64,000 nucleotides of DNA, from contig JAHYIZ010000010.1 of assembly GCA_019429405.1 (NCBI GenBank), forward strand, positions 1 to 64,000, written 5' to 3'. This stretch comes from Paracoccaceae bacterium (GTDB lineage Bacteria; Pseudomonadota; Alphaproteobacteria; Rhodobacterales; Rhodobacteraceae). This document shows, one piece after another, positions 36,762 to 47,757 of this stretch. A program made the position numbers and the translations under genes. The notes beneath the pieces were generated by a model. It saw only the letters and a program-made list of their open reading frames with translations. It ran no database searches and was not told the DNA's origin. The first letter of the stretch is position 1; the number at the start of each line of letters is the position of its first letter.

Positions 36762-37924
36762 CGGCCCCTCCGCGCGAGTATCTCGCCAAACTGGCCTTGC
36801 GGGCGGCGCCGGGTCAGGGCCAGCAGCATGCCGATGGCGATGCCGGACGCAATCACCGAACTGCCGCCATAACTGACAAATGGCAGCGTCATGCCCTTGG
36901 CAGGCAGCAGACGCACCGCCACCCCCATGTTGATGAAGGCCTGCACCCCGAAGGCGCAGGCAAGCCCGGTGCCCGCAAGCCGCGTGAAGATGTCGCGCTC
37001 GCTGGTCAGCCGGTAGAGCGACATCGCCACCACCGCCGCGTAAAGCAGGATGATCGCCAGCACCAGAATAAGGCCGTATTCCTCGGCGGCCACCGCGATG
37101 ATGAAATCGGTGTGCGCATCTGGCAACTGCCACTTGACCGTGCCTCCGCCCACACCCACGCCCAAAAGCCCGCCTTCCTGAATGGCGTTGGTAGCGTAGC
37201 CAATTTGCGTGCGCGGGTCGATTTCGGTGGAAAGGTAGCCGTCGATCCGGCGCGCGAAATGCTCGGAGCCGTTGTAGGCGCCGACACCACCCAGCACCGT
37301 CAACCCGGCCAGCGCCACCAGCAAAAACGCGGGCGCCCCAGCGACAAAATAGATCACGCACCAGATGAACAGCACCAGCGCCGCCTGCCCGAAATCGGGC
37401 TGTGCGGCAAGCAGGCCCACCACCACCAGTGTCACGAACAGCGAATAGCGCTTGCCGGGCGGGCCGCCCACATCCTGTGCGGCGGCAAAGAACCATGCCA
37501 CCAACACCACGAAGCCGGGCTTGAGAAACTCGGAGGGCTGAAAGCTTCCAAAACCGAAGCTGTACCAGCGCACCGCGCCCTTGCCAAAATCGGTGCCGAA
37601 CAGCGGCAGCAATGCAAGTGCCAGAAACGCAGCGGCAAAGCCCATCACGCCAAGCCTGCGGACATTCGGCGGTGAGAGCATCGAAAAGCCGAGCATGCAG
37701 ACCAGCGCCACACCCCCGAACACCAGCTGGCGGGTGACATAATAAAAGGGCGGCAGGCCGTTCTTTTCGGCCAGCGGCACCGAGGCGGCGAGGCCAAGCA
37801 AAATACCGATCCCAAAAAGCGCCAGCACGGCGCCGAGCGTCCATTTGTCAAGCGTGCGCCACCAACGCGGCAGCACAGGCTCGCCCGCCCTGACGGGCAC
37901 GGTGCCGAACACCATTTCAGTCAT
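36758..37924 (-). CDS. ftsW: divisome SEDS glycosyltransferase FtsW
   Basis: A 388-residue SEDS-family membrane protein with about ten helices that polymerises septal peptidoglycan with FtsI. The cytoplasmic N-terminus leads to helices from residue ~30; the conserved [17 protein letters not shown] and [19 protein letters not shown] segments are present. It precedes murG with an ATGA overlap. Confidence 0.95.
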   Translation of the reverse strand: MTEMVFGTVPVRAGEPVLPRWWRTLDKWTLGAVLALFGIGILLGLAASVPLAEKNGLPPFYYVTRQLVFGGVALVCMLGFSMLSPPNVRRLGVMGFAAAFLALALLPLFGTDFGKGAVRWYSFGFGSFQPSEFLKPGFVVLVAWFFAAAQDVGGPPGKRYSLFVTLVVVGLLAAQPDFGQAALVLFIWCVIYFVAGAPAFLLVALAGLTVLGGVGAYNGSEHFARRIDGYLSTEIDPRTQIGYATNAIQEGGLLGVGVGGGTVKWQLPDAHTDFIIAVAAEEYGLILVLAIILLYAAVVAMSLYRLTSERDIFTRLAGTGLACAFGVQAFINMGVAVRLLPAKGMTLPFVSYGGSSVIASGIAIGMLLALTRRRPQGQFGEILARRGR

Positions 37925-37927
37925 GAT

Positions 37928-38008
37928 TCACCGCCGTACTGCCTCAACCGCCCGGTTTTCCGGGTCTCGGCGCAAAGTGTAGCGCCAATCCAGCCACCAT
38001 GCCAGCAT
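37928..38008 (-). CDS. possible 26-residue small protein before ftsW
   Basis: An ATG at 38008 opens a 26-codon frame (MLAWWLDWRYTLRRDPENR...) that ends four bases before the ftsW start. The N-terminus is aromatic and the C-terminus charged. No strong ribosome binding site is visible and a frame this short can arise by chance, so the call is weak. It would occupy most of the 107-base gap between the GFA-family gene and ftsW. Confidence 0.25.
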   Translation of the reverse strand: MLAWWLDWRYTLRRDPENRAVEAVRR

Positions 38009-38031
38009 AAGATGCCCGCCTGCGGCGCGGT

Positions 38032-38490
38032 TCAGCCGCTGATCAGCGCGTCCCAGCGCGCGAGGCTTGCGGCGGGCCATTCGGCGCGGCGCCGGTAATA
38101 CTCGGGCACGACCCGCGCGCCTTCGGGCAAAGCCAGCCATGCCAGCTTGGTAGAGGTGAAAATATGGATGTCCGGCGGGCATGCCCCGGGGTTTTCCAGC
38201 GTGTCAACGCGCACGAAGGCCAGCTTGCGCCCCACCCCCGCGTAGTGGCTGTAAAGCGCCACCCTGCAGATCGGGCAGCGTGCCACCGTCTGCCCCTTGC
38301 CCGAAGCCGACGGAAGGGCAATCTCTTCGACCTGGCCGCTGACCTTGAGCCGGTCGGTTTCAATCAGCGCATTCAGCGCGAAGGCGCTGCCGCTTTCGCG
38401 CTGGCACCAGCTGCAATGGCAGGCGTGGGTAAAGAGCGGTGGCAAGGTGAGGCGGTAGCCGACCGCGCCGCAGCTGCAGCGACCCTTCAT
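38032..38490 (-). CDS. GFA/CENP-V-type zinc protein
   Basis: A 152-residue member of the GFA family (named after glutathione-dependent formaldehyde-activating enzyme). Cysteines form the usual zinc sets: CSCGAV near the N-terminus, CHCSWCQRESGS around residues 24-35, and CPICR near 72. The family fold binds zinc but many members have no known substrate. Its ATG shares a base with the murD stop, so it is translated from the dcw message between murD and ftsW, an unusual place for a GFA gene. Confidence 0.85.
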   Translation of the reverse strand: MKGRCSCGAVGYRLTLPPLFTHACHCSWCQRESGSAFALNALIETDRLKVSGQVEEIALPSASGKGQTVARCPICRVALYSHYAGVGRKLAFVRVDTLENPGACPPDIHIFTSTKLAWLALPEGARVVPEYYRRRAEWPAASLARWDALISG

Positions 38491-39896
38491 CACGCCAGCC
38501 CCAGATGTGCCTTGACCAGCGCCGTGAAATGCTCGCCGCGCTTTTCGAAATTGGCGTATTGGTCAAAACTTGCCGCCGCCGGGGCCAGCAGCACGACATC
38601 TCCGGGTTCGGCCTCGGAGGCGGCACTGGCCACCGCGCGCTCCATCGTCTCGCAAATCTCTTGCGGCACCGCGCCCAGCGCAAGCGCGAAATCGCGCGCC
38701 GAATGGCCAATGAGATAGGCCTTCACCACTGTTCCAAGATGCGGCGTCAGCGCGTCAATGCCACCTTCCTTGCCCAGCCCCCCCGCGATCCAGCGGATGC
38801 GTGCAAATGCCTGCAGCGCCTTGGCGGCGCTATCCACATTCGTGGCCTTGGAGTCGTTCACAAAACGCACCCCGCCAGCCTCGGCGACCGTCTGGCTGCG
38901 GTGCGGCAGGCCCGCGAATGTGTGCAAGGCGGCTTCAATCTCACGCGGGGGCACGCCAAGCGCGCGCACGGCGGCCCATGCAGCACAGGCGTTCTGGTGG
39001 TTATGCGCGCCGGGCAACCCCGCGATGGCGCGCAGATCGACCGAGGCCACCTGCCGCCCCTTGCGCCATTCCGCCAGAAACCCCTTTCGCGCGAACACCG
39101 ACCAGCCGAACGCGCCCAGCTTCTGCCCCGATGAGATGCGGATCACCCGGTCATCCTCGCGGCTTGTGGCCATCTGGTCTGCCAAAAACAGCCCCTCGGG
39201 CTCATCCACGCCGATCACCGCGCGGTCCGGCCCGCCCTCGGCAAAGAGCCGCCGCTTGGCCGCAAAATAGCCGCCGATGCCGCCGTGGCGATCGAGGTGG
39301 TCGGGGGTGAGGTTGGTGAAAACAGCCACATCGGGCGTCAGCGCGCGGGCAAGCTCGGTCTGATACGATGAAAGTTCGAGCACCACCACCTCGGCCTCGA
39401 CCGCAGGCGCGAGGTCAAGCACGCCGCGCCCGATATTGCCCGCCATCTGGCTTGGCCGCCCCACCGCCTTCAGGATGTGGTGGATGAGCGCGGTCGTCGT
39501 CGATTTGCCGTTGGACCCGGTCACCGCCACGCATTTCGGGGTGAGATCAAACTGGTCCCAGCCCTCGTGCGCCCAGGAGCGGAAAAAGAGGCCAATGTCG
39601 TTATCGACCGCCACCCCCTCGGCCATCGCGCGCGCAATCAGCCGGTGCGGCGCGGGGTAAAGATGCGCGATGCCGGGGCTGACAATCAGCGCCGCAACCC
39701 CCTGCCAGGCATCGGCGCGGCCAAGATCGTGCACCCTGTGCCCCGCCGCTTCGGCATTGGCCCGTGCCTCGGCGCTGTCATCCCAGGCGAGCACCTCGGC
39801 GCCCCCGGCCAGCAAGGCCGCCGCCGTGGCCAGACCCGAACGGCCAAGCCCGAGAACCGCGACCTTTTGCCCTGCAAACCCCTGAACCGGAATCAT
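38490..39896 (-). CDS. murD: UDP-N-acetylmuramoylalanine--D-glutamate ligase
   Basis: A 468-residue Mur ligase adding D-Glu. [18 protein letters not shown] is the N-terminal UDP-binding motif, [15 protein letters not shown] the P-loop, and [17 protein letters not shown] the C-terminal domain signature. Preceded by 167 bases separating it from mraY; followed by the GFA gene with a one-base overlap. Confidence 0.96.
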   Translation of the reverse strand: MIPVQGFAGQKVAVLGLGRSGLATAAALLAGGAEVLAWDDSAEARANAEAAGHRVHDLGRADAWQGVAALIVSPGIAHLYPAPHRLIARAMAEGVAVDNDIGLFFRSWAHEGWDQFDLTPKCVAVTGSNGKSTTTALIHHILKAVGRPSQMAGNIGRGVLDLAPAVEAEVVVLELSSYQTELARALTPDVAVFTNLTPDHLDRHGGIGGYFAAKRRLFAEGGPDRAVIGVDEPEGLFLADQMATSREDDRVIRISSGQKLGAFGWSVFARKGFLAEWRKGRQVASVDLRAIAGLPGAHNHQNACAAWAAVRALGVPPREIEAALHTFAGLPHRSQTVAEAGGVRFVNDSKATNVDSAAKALQAFARIRWIAGGLGKEGGIDALTPHLGTVVKAYLIGHSARDFALALGAVPQEICETMERAVASAASEAEPGDVVLLAPAAASFDQYANFEKRGEHFTALVKAHLGLA

Positions 39897-39957
39897 TGCC
39901 GCCCTCCACGCTGCGCCGCACTACCCTGCCCCCACGGCGCTCTGCCAGCAAGGTCGT

Positions 39958-40055
39958 CTGCCCCCCGGACCCCCGAGGGTATTTTGCGTTGAAGACCCGG
40001 CCCGCGATTTCTTCTTTGCACAAATACCCCAGGGGTCCGGGGGCAGCGCCCCCGG
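39958..40055. repeat. two facing copies of the dispersed TATTTG element (copies 2 and 3)
   Basis: The mraY-murD gap holds GACCCCCGAGGGTATTTTGCG on the plus strand (from about 39968) and, facing it on the minus strand, a GC hairpin (40055-40037) followed by GACCCCTGGGGTATTTGTGC. The minus-strand copy follows mraY directly and could terminate or attenuate transcription between mraY and murD. Confidence 0.6.
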
Positions 40056-40063
40056 CGCTTTGC

Positions 40064-41146
40064 TCAGCGCAGCTTCAGCGTCGCCAGCCCGACCAGTGCG
40101 AGGATCAGGCTGATGATCCAGAACCGGATCACGATCTGCGGCTCGGCCCAGCCCTTCTTCTCGAAATGGTGGTGGATGGGCGCCATCAGGAACACCCGCC
40201 GCCCGGTGCGCTTGAAGTAGAGCACCTGAATGATCACGCTCAGCGCCTCGACCACAAAGAGCCCGCCGACGATTGCCAGCACAATCTCGTGCTTGGTGCA
40301 AACGGCAATGGCACCCAACGCGCCGCCCAGCGCAAGGCTGCCGGTATCACCCATGAACACCGCCGCAGGCGGCGCGTTGTACCACAAAAAGCCAAGCCCT
40401 CCGCCGATCAGCGCTGCGGTAAAGATGAACAGCTCGCCCGTGCCGGGCACGAAATGCACGCCAAGGTAGGCCGAAAAGTCGGTGCGCCCCACAACATAGG
40501 CGATAACCCCCAGCGTTGCTGCGGCAATCATCACCGGCATCACCGCCAGCCCGTCAAGCCCGTCGGTCAGGTTCACCGCATTGGCCGCGCCGACGATCAC
40601 CACCATCGCGAACGGCACGAAGAACCAGCCGAGATTGACCAGCGCGTCCTTGAACACCGGCAGGGCAAGCTGGTTTGCCAGCCCCTCGGGGTGCAGTCGT
40701 GCGGCCAGCGCCGCCGCCACCCCTGCAATGACCAACCCCGCCGCAAAGCGCAGCCGCGACGACACGCCCTTGCTCGTCTGTTTGGTCACCTTGGCGTAGT
40801 CATCGGCAAAACCGATCACCCCGAAGCTGAAGGTCACCCCCATCACGATCCAGACATAAGGATTGTCGAGCCGCGCCCAGAGTAGGGTCGAAACCAATAG
40901 CGCCGACAGGATCAGCAGGCCGCCCATGGTGGGCGTGCCCGCCTTGGCGAGATGGCTTTGCGGGCCGTCATCGCGGATCGGCTGGCCCTTGCCCTGACGG
41001 CGGCGCAAGAGGTCAATCAGCGGGCGCCCAAAAAGGAAGCCGAAGATCAGCGCGGTAAAAAACGCCGCCCCCGCGCGAAAGGTGATGTAGCGAAAGAGGT
41101 TGAAGACGTCGCCACCGTCGGAAAGCCCGGTCAACCAGTAGAGCAT
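40064..41146 (-). CDS. mraY: phospho-N-acetylmuramoyl-pentapeptide transferase
   Basis: A 360-residue ten-helix membrane enzyme forming lipid I from UDP-MurNAc-pentapeptide and undecaprenyl phosphate. The conserved blocks [20 protein letters not shown] (DDxxK), [13 protein letters not shown] and [13 protein letters not shown] are all present. Its ATG shares a base with the murF stop. Confidence 0.97.
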   Translation of the reverse strand: MLYWLTGLSDGGDVFNLFRYITFRAGAAFFTALIFGFLFGRPLIDLLRRRQGKGQPIRDDGPQSHLAKAGTPTMGGLLILSALLVSTLLWARLDNPYVWIVMGVTFSFGVIGFADDYAKVTKQTSKGVSSRLRFAAGLVIAGVAAALAARLHPEGLANQLALPVFKDALVNLGWFFVPFAMVVIVGAANAVNLTDGLDGLAVMPVMIAAATLGVIAYVVGRTDFSAYLGVHFVPGTGELFIFTAALIGGGLGFLWYNAPPAAVFMGDTGSLALGGALGAIAVCTKHEIVLAIVGGLFVVEALSVIIQVLYFKRTGRRVFLMAPIHHHFEKKGWAEPQIVIRFWIISLILALVGLATLKLR

Positions 41147-42606
41147 CAGATTGTCCCCTTGTCCGCCGCCTGCGCCTCAGCCGCGCCCGCCTGCCCGAGT
41201 TTGCGCAGCGCGTCAACCACAAGGCTTACGCGCGTGCCCTTGGACCCCTTGACCAGCACCACGTCGCCTGCGTCGGCCAGATGGTGCGCGCGCGCCACGA
41301 GGCTGGCGGCGGTTTCATGCCATTCGCCGCGCTTGCCCGGTGGCAGCGCCTGCCAGAGCGCCTGCATGCGCGGCCCCACGCAATGCACAAGGCGAATACC
41401 TGCCATTGCCGGGTGGTTGGCAATCGCGGCGTGCAATGCCGCCTCGCCCGCGCCCAGTTCCAGCATGTCACCCAGAATCGCAATCCGCCTCCCGGCGCGC
41501 AAGCGCCCCACGCCATCGCGCGGGCTGGCGGCGGCGAGCACATCAAGTGCTGCCTCCATCGAGGCGGGGTTGGCGTTATAGGCATCGTCGATCAGCTCAA
41601 AGCTCAGCGCGGCATCGACGATATCAAGGTAGACCCGCTGGCGGCTGCCGCGCCCGACGGGGGGCTGCCACTGGCCAAGGTCGAGGGCGGCAATCGCGGG
41701 GTCGGCGCCGACCGCCTCGGCCAGCGCCAGCACCCCGAGCGCGTTGAGCGCAAAATGCCGCCCCGCCGTTTGCACCTTGAAAAGCAATGGCTTGCCGGCG
41801 CGCTCGGCCTGCACGATGGTCACTTCATCGGCCAGCCGCGCCGAGACAAGGCGGTAATCGTCGCCCGGCCCGGCGCCAAAGCACAGCACGCGCGCGGCGT
41901 GCGCCGCCGCCGCTGCCGCGAGAATCGAGGTGACCGGCAGGCCGCTGGGGATCACCGCCACGCCGCCGGGTTCCAGCCCCTCGAACACGGTGGCCTTTTC
42001 GCGCGCGATGGCATCAAGCCCGTCGAACGCCTCCAGATGCGCGGCGGCAACCGTGGTAATCAGCGCCGCATGCGGGCGGGTAAGCCGCGCCAGCGGCGCG
42101 ATTTCGCCGGGGTGGTTCATGCCGATCTCGACCACAGCAAAATCGGCGTCGCGCGGCAGCCGCGCGAGCGTCAGCGGCACGCCCCAATGGTTGTTGTAGC
42201 TCGCCTCAGCGGCGTGCACCGCGCCTTGCGCAGCCAGCACCGCGCGCAGCATGTCCTTGCTCGAAGTCTTGCCGACCGAACCCGTCACGGCAATCACCTT
42301 GGCCTTTGTGCGGCCGCGCCCGGCGTGCCCCAGTGCGGTCAGCGCTGCCAGCACATCGGGCACGATCAAAAGCGGGTCGGCCTCGGTGCAGCCCGGCGGA
42401 ATGCGGCTGACCAGCGCGGCGGCCGCGCCAGCGGCAAGCGCTGCGGCGACAAAATCATGGCCGTCGCGCATATCCTTCAGCGCCACGAAGAGATCGCCGG
42501 GGGCAAGGCTGCGGCTGTCGATGGAAACGCCGGTGGCTTCAAAGCGGCAGGTGGCGCGGCCGCCGGTGGCGGCTGTCGCCTCGTCCGAGGTCCAGAGCAC
42601 GGCCAT
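41146..42606 (-). CDS. murF: UDP-MurNAc-tripeptide--D-alanyl-D-alanine ligase
   Basis: A 486-residue Mur ligase adding D-Ala-D-Ala. [20 protein letters not shown] opens the N-terminal domain; [15 protein letters not shown] is the P-loop; [18 protein letters not shown] is the MurF-specific C-terminal motif. Overlaps murE by one base (ATGA-type junction) and mraY likewise. Confidence 0.96.
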   Translation of the reverse strand: MAVLWTSDEATAATGGRATCRFEATGVSIDSRSLAPGDLFVALKDMRDGHDFVAAALAAGAAAALVSRIPPGCTEADPLLIVPDVLAALTALGHAGRGRTKAKVIAVTGSVGKTSSKDMLRAVLAAQGAVHAAEASYNNHWGVPLTLARLPRDADFAVVEIGMNHPGEIAPLARLTRPHAALITTVAAAHLEAFDGLDAIAREKATVFEGLEPGGVAVIPSGLPVTSILAAAAAAHAARVLCFGAGPGDDYRLVSARLADEVTIVQAERAGKPLLFKVQTAGRHFALNALGVLALAEAVGADPAIAALDLGQWQPPVGRGSRQRVYLDIVDAALSFELIDDAYNANPASMEAALDVLAAASPRDGVGRLRAGRRIAILGDMLELGAGEAALHAAIANHPAMAGIRLVHCVGPRMQALWQALPPGKRGEWHETAASLVARAHHLADAGDVVLVKGSKGTRVSLVVDALRKLGQAGAAEAQAADKGTI

Positions 42607-44087
42607 CAGATCTTGCCGTCAAGCGCGGCCACGGCCACGCTTGCCTGTTCGGCGTCGTCGAAGGGGTAAACGGTATCGCCCACCACCTGCCCGCTTTCAT
42701 GCCCCTTGCCGGCGATCAGCAGCGCGTCACCCGGCCCCAGCGCATCGACGCCGCGCAAGATCGCCTCGGCGCGGTCGCCCACCTCGGTGGCCTCTGGCGC
42801 GGTGGAAAGAACGGCGGCGCGGATGCTGGCGGGGTCTTCGTTGCGCGGGTTGTCATCGGTGACGATCACCACATCGGCATGCGCGGCGGCGGCGGCCCCC
42901 ATCAGCGGGCGCTTGCCCCGGTCGCGGTCGCCCCCTGCGCCAAGCACCACGACGATACGGCCCAGCACATGTGGGCGCAGCGCGCGCAGCGCGGTTTCCA
43001 CCGCGTCGGGGGTGTGCGCGTAATCGACAAACACCGCCGCGCCGTTTTCGCGCGTCGCGGCAAGCTGCATGCGCCCGCGCACCGTGGTCAGGCGCGGCAA
43101 GACGGCAAACACGGCCTCGGGCGCTGCGCCGCAGGCGATGGCAAGCCCAGCCGCCGCAAGCACATTGGCCGCCTGAAACCCGCCGATCAGCGCCAGCCGC
43201 ACCATGAACGGGCTGCCCTTCCAGGCAAAACGGAGGTCTTGCCCGGTCGCATCAAAGCGCTGGCCGAGAATGCGCAGATCGGCCCCGGCCTTGGCACCGA
43301 CGCTGAACACGGTCTGCCCCCGGTCACGCGCCAGCGCCGCCATTTCGGCGCCGCGCGGATCGTCGATATTGATCACGGCGGCGCCCTCGGGCGGCAGCAC
43401 ACGGGTGAACAGCCCTGCCTTGGCGGCAAAATAGTCGTCAAACGTCGCGTGATAGTCGAGGTGGTCTTGCGTGAAGTTGGTGAAGGCGGCAGCGGCGAGG
43501 CGCACGCCATCCAGCCGCCGCTGCGCAAGGCCATGGCTTGAGGCTTCCATCGCGGCATGGGTCACGCCCGCCTTGGCCATCGCCGCCAAAAGCCGATGCA
43601 GGGTGATCGGCTCGGGCGTGGTATGCGATGAGGGCGCGGTATAGGCACCCTCAACCCCGGTGGTGCCGATGTTCGCCGCCTCATGGCCAAGTTCGGCCCA
43701 GATTTGCCGGGTGAAAGTGGCAACCGAGGTCTTGCCATTGGTGCCGGTGACCGCCACCACCGTTTCGGGCTGCCGCCCATGCCAGAGCGCCGCCGCAAAG
43801 GCCAGCGCCTGACGCGGATCTTCGGCCAGCACCAGCGCCAGATCAGACCCCGCCAGCGCATCGCGGGCAATCTCGGCGCCGGCGCGGTCGGTCAGCACGG
43901 CGCTCGCGCCCATGCGCTGCGCATAGCTGACGAATTCGGCGCCATGCGACTTGACGCCCGCAAGAGCGGCAAACAGGAACCCGTCGCGCACCGCGCGGCT
44001 GTCCACGGCAAGGCCCGTGATCCGCGCCTCGCGGCCGCCCTGCGCACGAAGGCCCAGATCCGCAAGAGTTCTTGCCGCTTCACCCAT
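42606..44087 (-). CDS. murE: UDP-MurNAc-L-Ala-D-Glu--meso-diaminopimelate ligase
   Basis: A 493-residue Mur ligase. The P-loop is AVTGTNGKTSVATF; TDDNPRNEDP contains the DNPR motif that specifies meso-diaminopimelate, so the peptidoglycan is the Gram-negative DAP type. ATG at 44087 is preceded by GAGGG; the frame is open 15 codons upstream but the extra residues are not conserved. Confidence 0.96.
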   Translation of the reverse strand: MGEAARTLADLGLRAQGGREARITGLAVDSRAVRDGFLFAALAGVKSHGAEFVSYAQRMGASAVLTDRAGAEIARDALAGSDLALVLAEDPRQALAFAAALWHGRQPETVVAVTGTNGKTSVATFTRQIWAELGHEAANIGTTGVEGAYTAPSSHTTPEPITLHRLLAAMAKAGVTHAAMEASSHGLAQRRLDGVRLAAAAFTNFTQDHLDYHATFDDYFAAKAGLFTRVLPPEGAAVINIDDPRGAEMAALARDRGQTVFSVGAKAGADLRILGQRFDATGQDLRFAWKGSPFMVRLALIGGFQAANVLAAAGLAIACGAAPEAVFAVLPRLTTVRGRMQLAATRENGAAVFVDYAHTPDAVETALRALRPHVLGRIVVVLGAGGDRDRGKRPLMGAAAAAHADVVIVTDDNPRNEDPASIRAAVLSTAPEATEVGDRAEAILRGVDALGPGDALLIAGKGHESGQVVGDTVYPFDDAEQASVAVAALDGKI

Positions 44088-44138
44088 GTCTTGCCCTCGC
44101 GCCCACTCGGGGCATTTACGCCAGCCCCGCAAGGGGCG

Positions 44139-45920
44139 TCAATTGCGCACAAGGTTCAGCCCGTCGCCCGCGACAGGCCCATAGGTCGGGCGCAGACCCA
44201 AAAGCGGCGCGGCGCGGCGGATAACCTCGGCGCCCACCGGCACCGCGGTCCAGCCTGCGGTGCGGCGGTCTTCGGTGCCTGAATCTTCGACCGGCTCGTC
44301 AAGCGACAGCACCAGCACATATTCGGGCGCATGCGCAGGAAAGACAGCGGCAAAGGTGGCCAGCACCTTTTTGTCATAATAGCCGCCGCCGGGCTTGGGC
44401 TTGTCGGCGGTGCCGGTCTTGCCGGCCACCGCATAGCCCGGCACCTCGGCAAAGCTGGCGGTGCCGCGTGTCACCACCTGGCGCAGCATCGACATGATCG
44501 CCGCCGAATTGCCGGGGCTGATAATCTGTTCACCGACCGGTTGGGCGGCGCCCAGCACCAGCGTCGGCGTGACCTGCCGCCCGCCGTTGGCGAGGGTTGC
44601 ATAGGCGGTGGCCAGATGCAGCGGGCTGGCCGACAGACCGTGGCCATAGGCGATGGTCATGGTCGAAAGCTCGCTCCACTTCGGCGGCAGCAGCGGGCGC
44701 GCGCTGGGGGCCTCGGCAAGCTCGACCGGGGTTGCCTGCAAAAGGCCCAGCGAGCCCAGAAACGCCTTTTGCCGGTCGGCCCCGATCAACATGGCGATGC
44801 GCGCGGCGCCGATGTTCGAGCTTTGAACAATCACATCGGTCACGCTCAGCCGCGCGCCGTAATCGTGAAAGTCGTTGATGCGGAATTTGCCCCAGACTAG
44901 CGGGCCACGGGTGTCGATCATCGTGGCGGGGGTGATCAGCCCCAGTTCAAGCGCCTGTGCCACCGCAAAAACCTTGAAGGTCGAGCCAAGTTCATAGACC
45001 CCCTGTACGGCACGGTTGAACAAGGGGCTGTCGCCCGCATCGCCCGTGGTCAAGGGCACTGGCCGCGCGTTGGGGTCAAAATCGGGCAGGCTGGCCATGG
45101 CGACAATTTCGCCGCTGTTCACATTCATCAGCACCGCGCTGGCAGCCTTTGCCTTGAGCAGTTTCATGCCGTTGGCAAGCACCTCTTCAAGCGTAGCCTG
45201 CACCGTCAGGTCGAGTGTCAGGCGCAGCGGCGCGGCGCTGTTGGCGGGGTCGCGCAGCCAAGAGTCAAAGGCCTTTTCCACCCCGGCCACACCCACCACC
45301 TCGGCGCTGCCCACATCTTCGCGCCCAAAGCTGGCGCCGCCCAGCACATGCGCGGCAATATCGCCGTTGGGGTAAAGCCGCATCTCGCGGGGGCCGAACA
45401 ACAGGCCGGGGTCACCGATCTCATGCACCGCCTGCATCTGCTCGGGCGAAATCTTCTTGCGAATCCACAAGAATTTGCGCGTGCCGGTAAAATCGGCGGT
45501 CAGGCGCGCGGCATCAAGATCGGGGAAGATCGCGGCCAGTTCGCGCGCCACGCGGGCCGGATCAATCATTTCCTGCGGCTGGGCATAGAGCGAATGGGTC
45601 AGAAGGTTGGTCGCCAGCACGCGGCCGTTACGGTCGAGAATATCGGCACGGCTTGAAATGATCGCGTCACCCGACGAGGCAATCTGCGGCTCGATCGGCT
45701 GTGAAACGGCCAGCGCCGCCATCCGCGCACCGACGGTAACAAAGCCCGCGACGAACGCGGCACCCAGCAACAGCAGGCGAAACTCGGCACGCCCGCGCAC
45801 CGCATCCGATTTCGCCTCGCGCCGCTTGCGCAGGTTGTCACGCTCGATCACATCGGGGTTCTCGCCGCGCTCGCGGGCGCTGAGAACAGGGGCAAGCGGG
45901 CGCAGCGGGGTGCGGATCAT
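44139..45920 (-). CDS. ftsI: septal peptidoglycan transpeptidase FtsI (PBP3)
   Basis: A 593-residue class B penicillin-binding protein that crosslinks septal peptidoglycan. A basic cytoplasmic N-terminus (to ~46), one transmembrane helix (~47-70), the PBP dimer domain, then the transpeptidase with S313-TFK, S367-SN and K501-TG motifs. Start overlaps the ftsL stop by four bases. Confidence 0.96.
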   Translation of the reverse strand: MIRTPLRPLAPVLSARERGENPDVIERDNLRKRREAKSDAVRGRAEFRLLLLGAAFVAGFVTVGARMAALAVSQPIEPQIASSGDAIISSRADILDRNGRVLATNLLTHSLYAQPQEMIDPARVARELAAIFPDLDAARLTADFTGTRKFLWIRKKISPEQMQAVHEIGDPGLLFGPREMRLYPNGDIAAHVLGGASFGREDVGSAEVVGVAGVEKAFDSWLRDPANSAAPLRLTLDLTVQATLEEVLANGMKLLKAKAASAVLMNVNSGEIVAMASLPDFDPNARPVPLTTGDAGDSPLFNRAVQGVYELGSTFKVFAVAQALELGLITPATMIDTRGPLVWGKFRINDFHDYGARLSVTDVIVQSSNIGAARIAMLIGADRQKAFLGSLGLLQATPVELAEAPSARPLLPPKWSELSTMTIAYGHGLSASPLHLATAYATLANGGRQVTPTLVLGAAQPVGEQIISPGNSAAIMSMLRQVVTRGTASFAEVPGYAVAGKTGTADKPKPGGGYYDKKVLATFAAVFPAHAPEYVLVLSLDEPVEDSGTEDRRTAGWTAVPVGAEVIRRAAPLLGLRPTYGPVAGDGLNLVRN

Positions 45921-46273
45921 GGCTGCCTCCGGTCAACCGAAACGGCATCCACCGGGTCGGAATCAAGCGTGATGCCGGTGCCCTCGGCCAGCGGATAGGC
46001 CACCTGCGACACGGCGCCGAACTGTCGCGCGGTCAGCGGAAAAAGAGCGAGGCGGTCGAAATTGATCGTTGCCAGCGCGCGCAGGCGGTCGGGGCGGTTC
46101 AGATAGGCCCATTCCGCATCCAGCACCGAAAGCCCCTCGCGCAGGCTGGCAATCTCTGATTGCAGCCGCGTCAGCTCGGAAATTGCGGTCTGGGTGCGGT
46201 AGTTTTCACGGTAGGCCCAAAAGGCAAGCCCCATCACCGCCAGCACCGCCAGACCCGATACGAGCGTTCGCAT
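45917..46273 (-). CDS. ftsL: cell division protein FtsL
   Basis: A 118-residue bitopic divisome protein with a transmembrane helix at residues 5-22 and a short coiled coil (SELTRLQSEIASLREGLSVL), the typical layout, plus the conserved LNRPDRLRALA segment. ATG at 46273 shares a base with the rsmH stop; a TTG one codon earlier is less likely. Confidence 0.92.
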   Translation of the reverse strand: MRTLVSGLAVLAVMGLAFWAYRENYRTQTAISELTRLQSEIASLREGLSVLDAEWAYLNRPDRLRALATINFDRLALFPLTARQFGAVSQVAYPLAEGTGITLDSDPVDAVSVDRRQP

Positions 46274-47250
46274 CAATGCTCTCCTCTCAGCGCGGGCGCA
46301 GGAAGGCCAAGGCCGGCGCGGTCGGTGTGGCCCGCCGGGGCGTCGCTGCGCCGCGCAAGGCGCAACTTGGCCGAACGCGCGCGCGGATTGGCGGCAAGCT
46401 CATCGGCATCCGGCCCAATGGCCTTGGACACATTGGTAAAGGCGGGCACCACTGCGGCGCGCGCCGGCGCGTGGCGGCTGCCCTGCCCCTCGGCGCCCGA
46501 ACGCGCCTGGAGAAAGCGCTTTACCACCCGGTCTTCAAGCGAATGGAAACTGACAACCGCCAGCCAGCCGCCAGGCTTCAGCGCCCGCTCGGCGGCCTCA
46601 AGCCCCTCGATCAATTGCCGAAACTCGTCGTTGACCCAAATCCTGATGGCCTGAAAACTGCGGGTGGCGGGGTGGCTCTGGCCCGGCTTGGCGCGCGGCA
46701 AACACCGCTCGACCGCCTGCACAAGATCGCCCGTGCGCGCCAGCGGGCGCGCGGCGATAATGGCGCGGGCAATGCGCCGCGCGGCGCGCTCTTCACCGTA
46801 GTGATAAAGGATGTCGGCAATTTCGCCCTCGCTCGCGCTGTTGAGCAGGTCAGCGGCCGACGGCCCGTCGCCCCCCATGCGCATGTCCAAGGGACCATCG
46901 CGCAGAAACGAAAACCCGCGTTCGGGCTGGTCAAGCTGCATCGAGGAAACCCCGAGGTCGAGCACGACCCCGTCAAGCGGCACGCCCGCAAGACGGTCGA
47001 GTTCGGAAAAGGTGCCTTCGACCAGCCGCAGCCGCCCCTCGAATTCGGCGGCCCAGGGTGCCACCATTGCGAACACCGACGGGTCGCGGTCAATGCCGAT
47101 CACCGCCTCGGCACCAGCCGCCAGCAGCGCGCGCGCATAGCCGCCCGCGCCAAAGGTGCCGTCAAGCCACAGCCCCGAAACGGGCGAAACCGCCGCAATC
47201 AGCGGGCGGATGAGAACCGGAATGTGCGGGGCGTCGGTCGGGGCGGGCAT
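46273..47250 (-). CDS. rsmH: 16S rRNA (cytosine-1402-N4)-methyltransferase
   Basis: A 325-residue SAM methyltransferase (MraW) acting on C1402 in the 30S decoding centre. [12 protein letters not shown] and [14 protein letters not shown] at the N-terminus form the SAM site; [20 protein letters not shown] is the family signature. Second gene of the dcw cluster, four bases after mraZ. Confidence 0.96.
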   Translation of the reverse strand: MPAPTDAPHIPVLIRPLIAAVSPVSGLWLDGTFGAGGYARALLAAGAEAVIGIDRDPSVFAMVAPWAAEFEGRLRLVEGTFSELDRLAGVPLDGVVLDLGVSSMQLDQPERGFSFLRDGPLDMRMGGDGPSAADLLNSASEGEIADILYHYGEERAARRIARAIIAARPLARTGDLVQAVERCLPRAKPGQSHPATRSFQAIRIWVNDEFRQLIEGLEAAERALKPGGWLAVVSFHSLEDRVVKRFLQARSGAEGQGSRHAPARAAVVPAFTNVSKAIGPDADELAANPRARSAKLRLARRSDAPAGHTDRAGLGLPAPALRGEH

Positions 47251-47253
47251 CGC

Positions 47254-47757
47254 CTACCCCCTCGGTCGGCCGGGCAGAAGGCTGCGCGGGTCGAAATCTT
47301 CGGGGTATTGCTCGGCCAGCTTGCGCGAGCGTGCGGCATAGGCCGTAGCATAGGTTTCGGGCTTCCAGATCTTGAAATAATCGCCCGCCGAAATGAAAAA
47401 GGCTTCGCCCTCAAGCCCGATCTTGTCGCGCAGTTTCTGCGGCAACACCAGGCGGCCATCTTCGTCGATCTGCATTTCCTGCGCCTGACCGTGCATCAGT
47501 TCTTCCAGCTGCAGCCGGTCCCACGAGCCGCGCTGCATACGGTCGATATCGGCGTCAATCTCTTCGATTGCCTGCATGGTATAGGCTTCCAGCCAGTTCT
47601 GGCGGTCGCCGCCATAGACCATGACAATGTTGGGGCGGTTGCCGGGCACCCAGTCGGGGTCGCAGGCCTCGATCACGCGGCGAAAGGCGGCGGGGATCGA
47701 AACGCGACCCTTCGCATCGACCTTGTACGTCTCCGAGCCTCTGAACCTGCGTGCCAA
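47254..47757 (-). CDS. mraZ: MraZ transcriptional regulator
   Basis: A 167-residue MraZ protein with two SpoVT/AbrB-like domains: FRGSETYKVDAKGRVSIPA in the first and QIDEDGRLVLPQKLRDKIG in the second, both carrying the DxxGR motif that contacts DNA. It represses the dcw operon in other bacteria. The conserved N-terminus begins MARRFRGS if the TTG at 47757-47755 is used, with GGAG upstream; the open frame continues to 47820 but the extra residues are not conserved. A TTG start may keep expression low. Confidence 0.9.
   Translation of the reverse strand: MARRFRGSETYKVDAKGRVSIPAAFRRVIEACDPDWVPGNRPNIVMVYGGDRQNWLEAYTMQAIEEIDADIDRMQRGSWDRLQLEELMHGQAQEMQIDEDGRLVLPQKLRDKIGLEGEAFFISAGDYFKIWKPETYATAYAARSRKLAEQYPEDFDPRSLLPGRPRG

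Noticed and set aside
36077-37675. A 532-codon plus-strand frame across murG and ftsW
   Set aside because: Low-complexity Arg/His/Pro translation opposite two certain genes.
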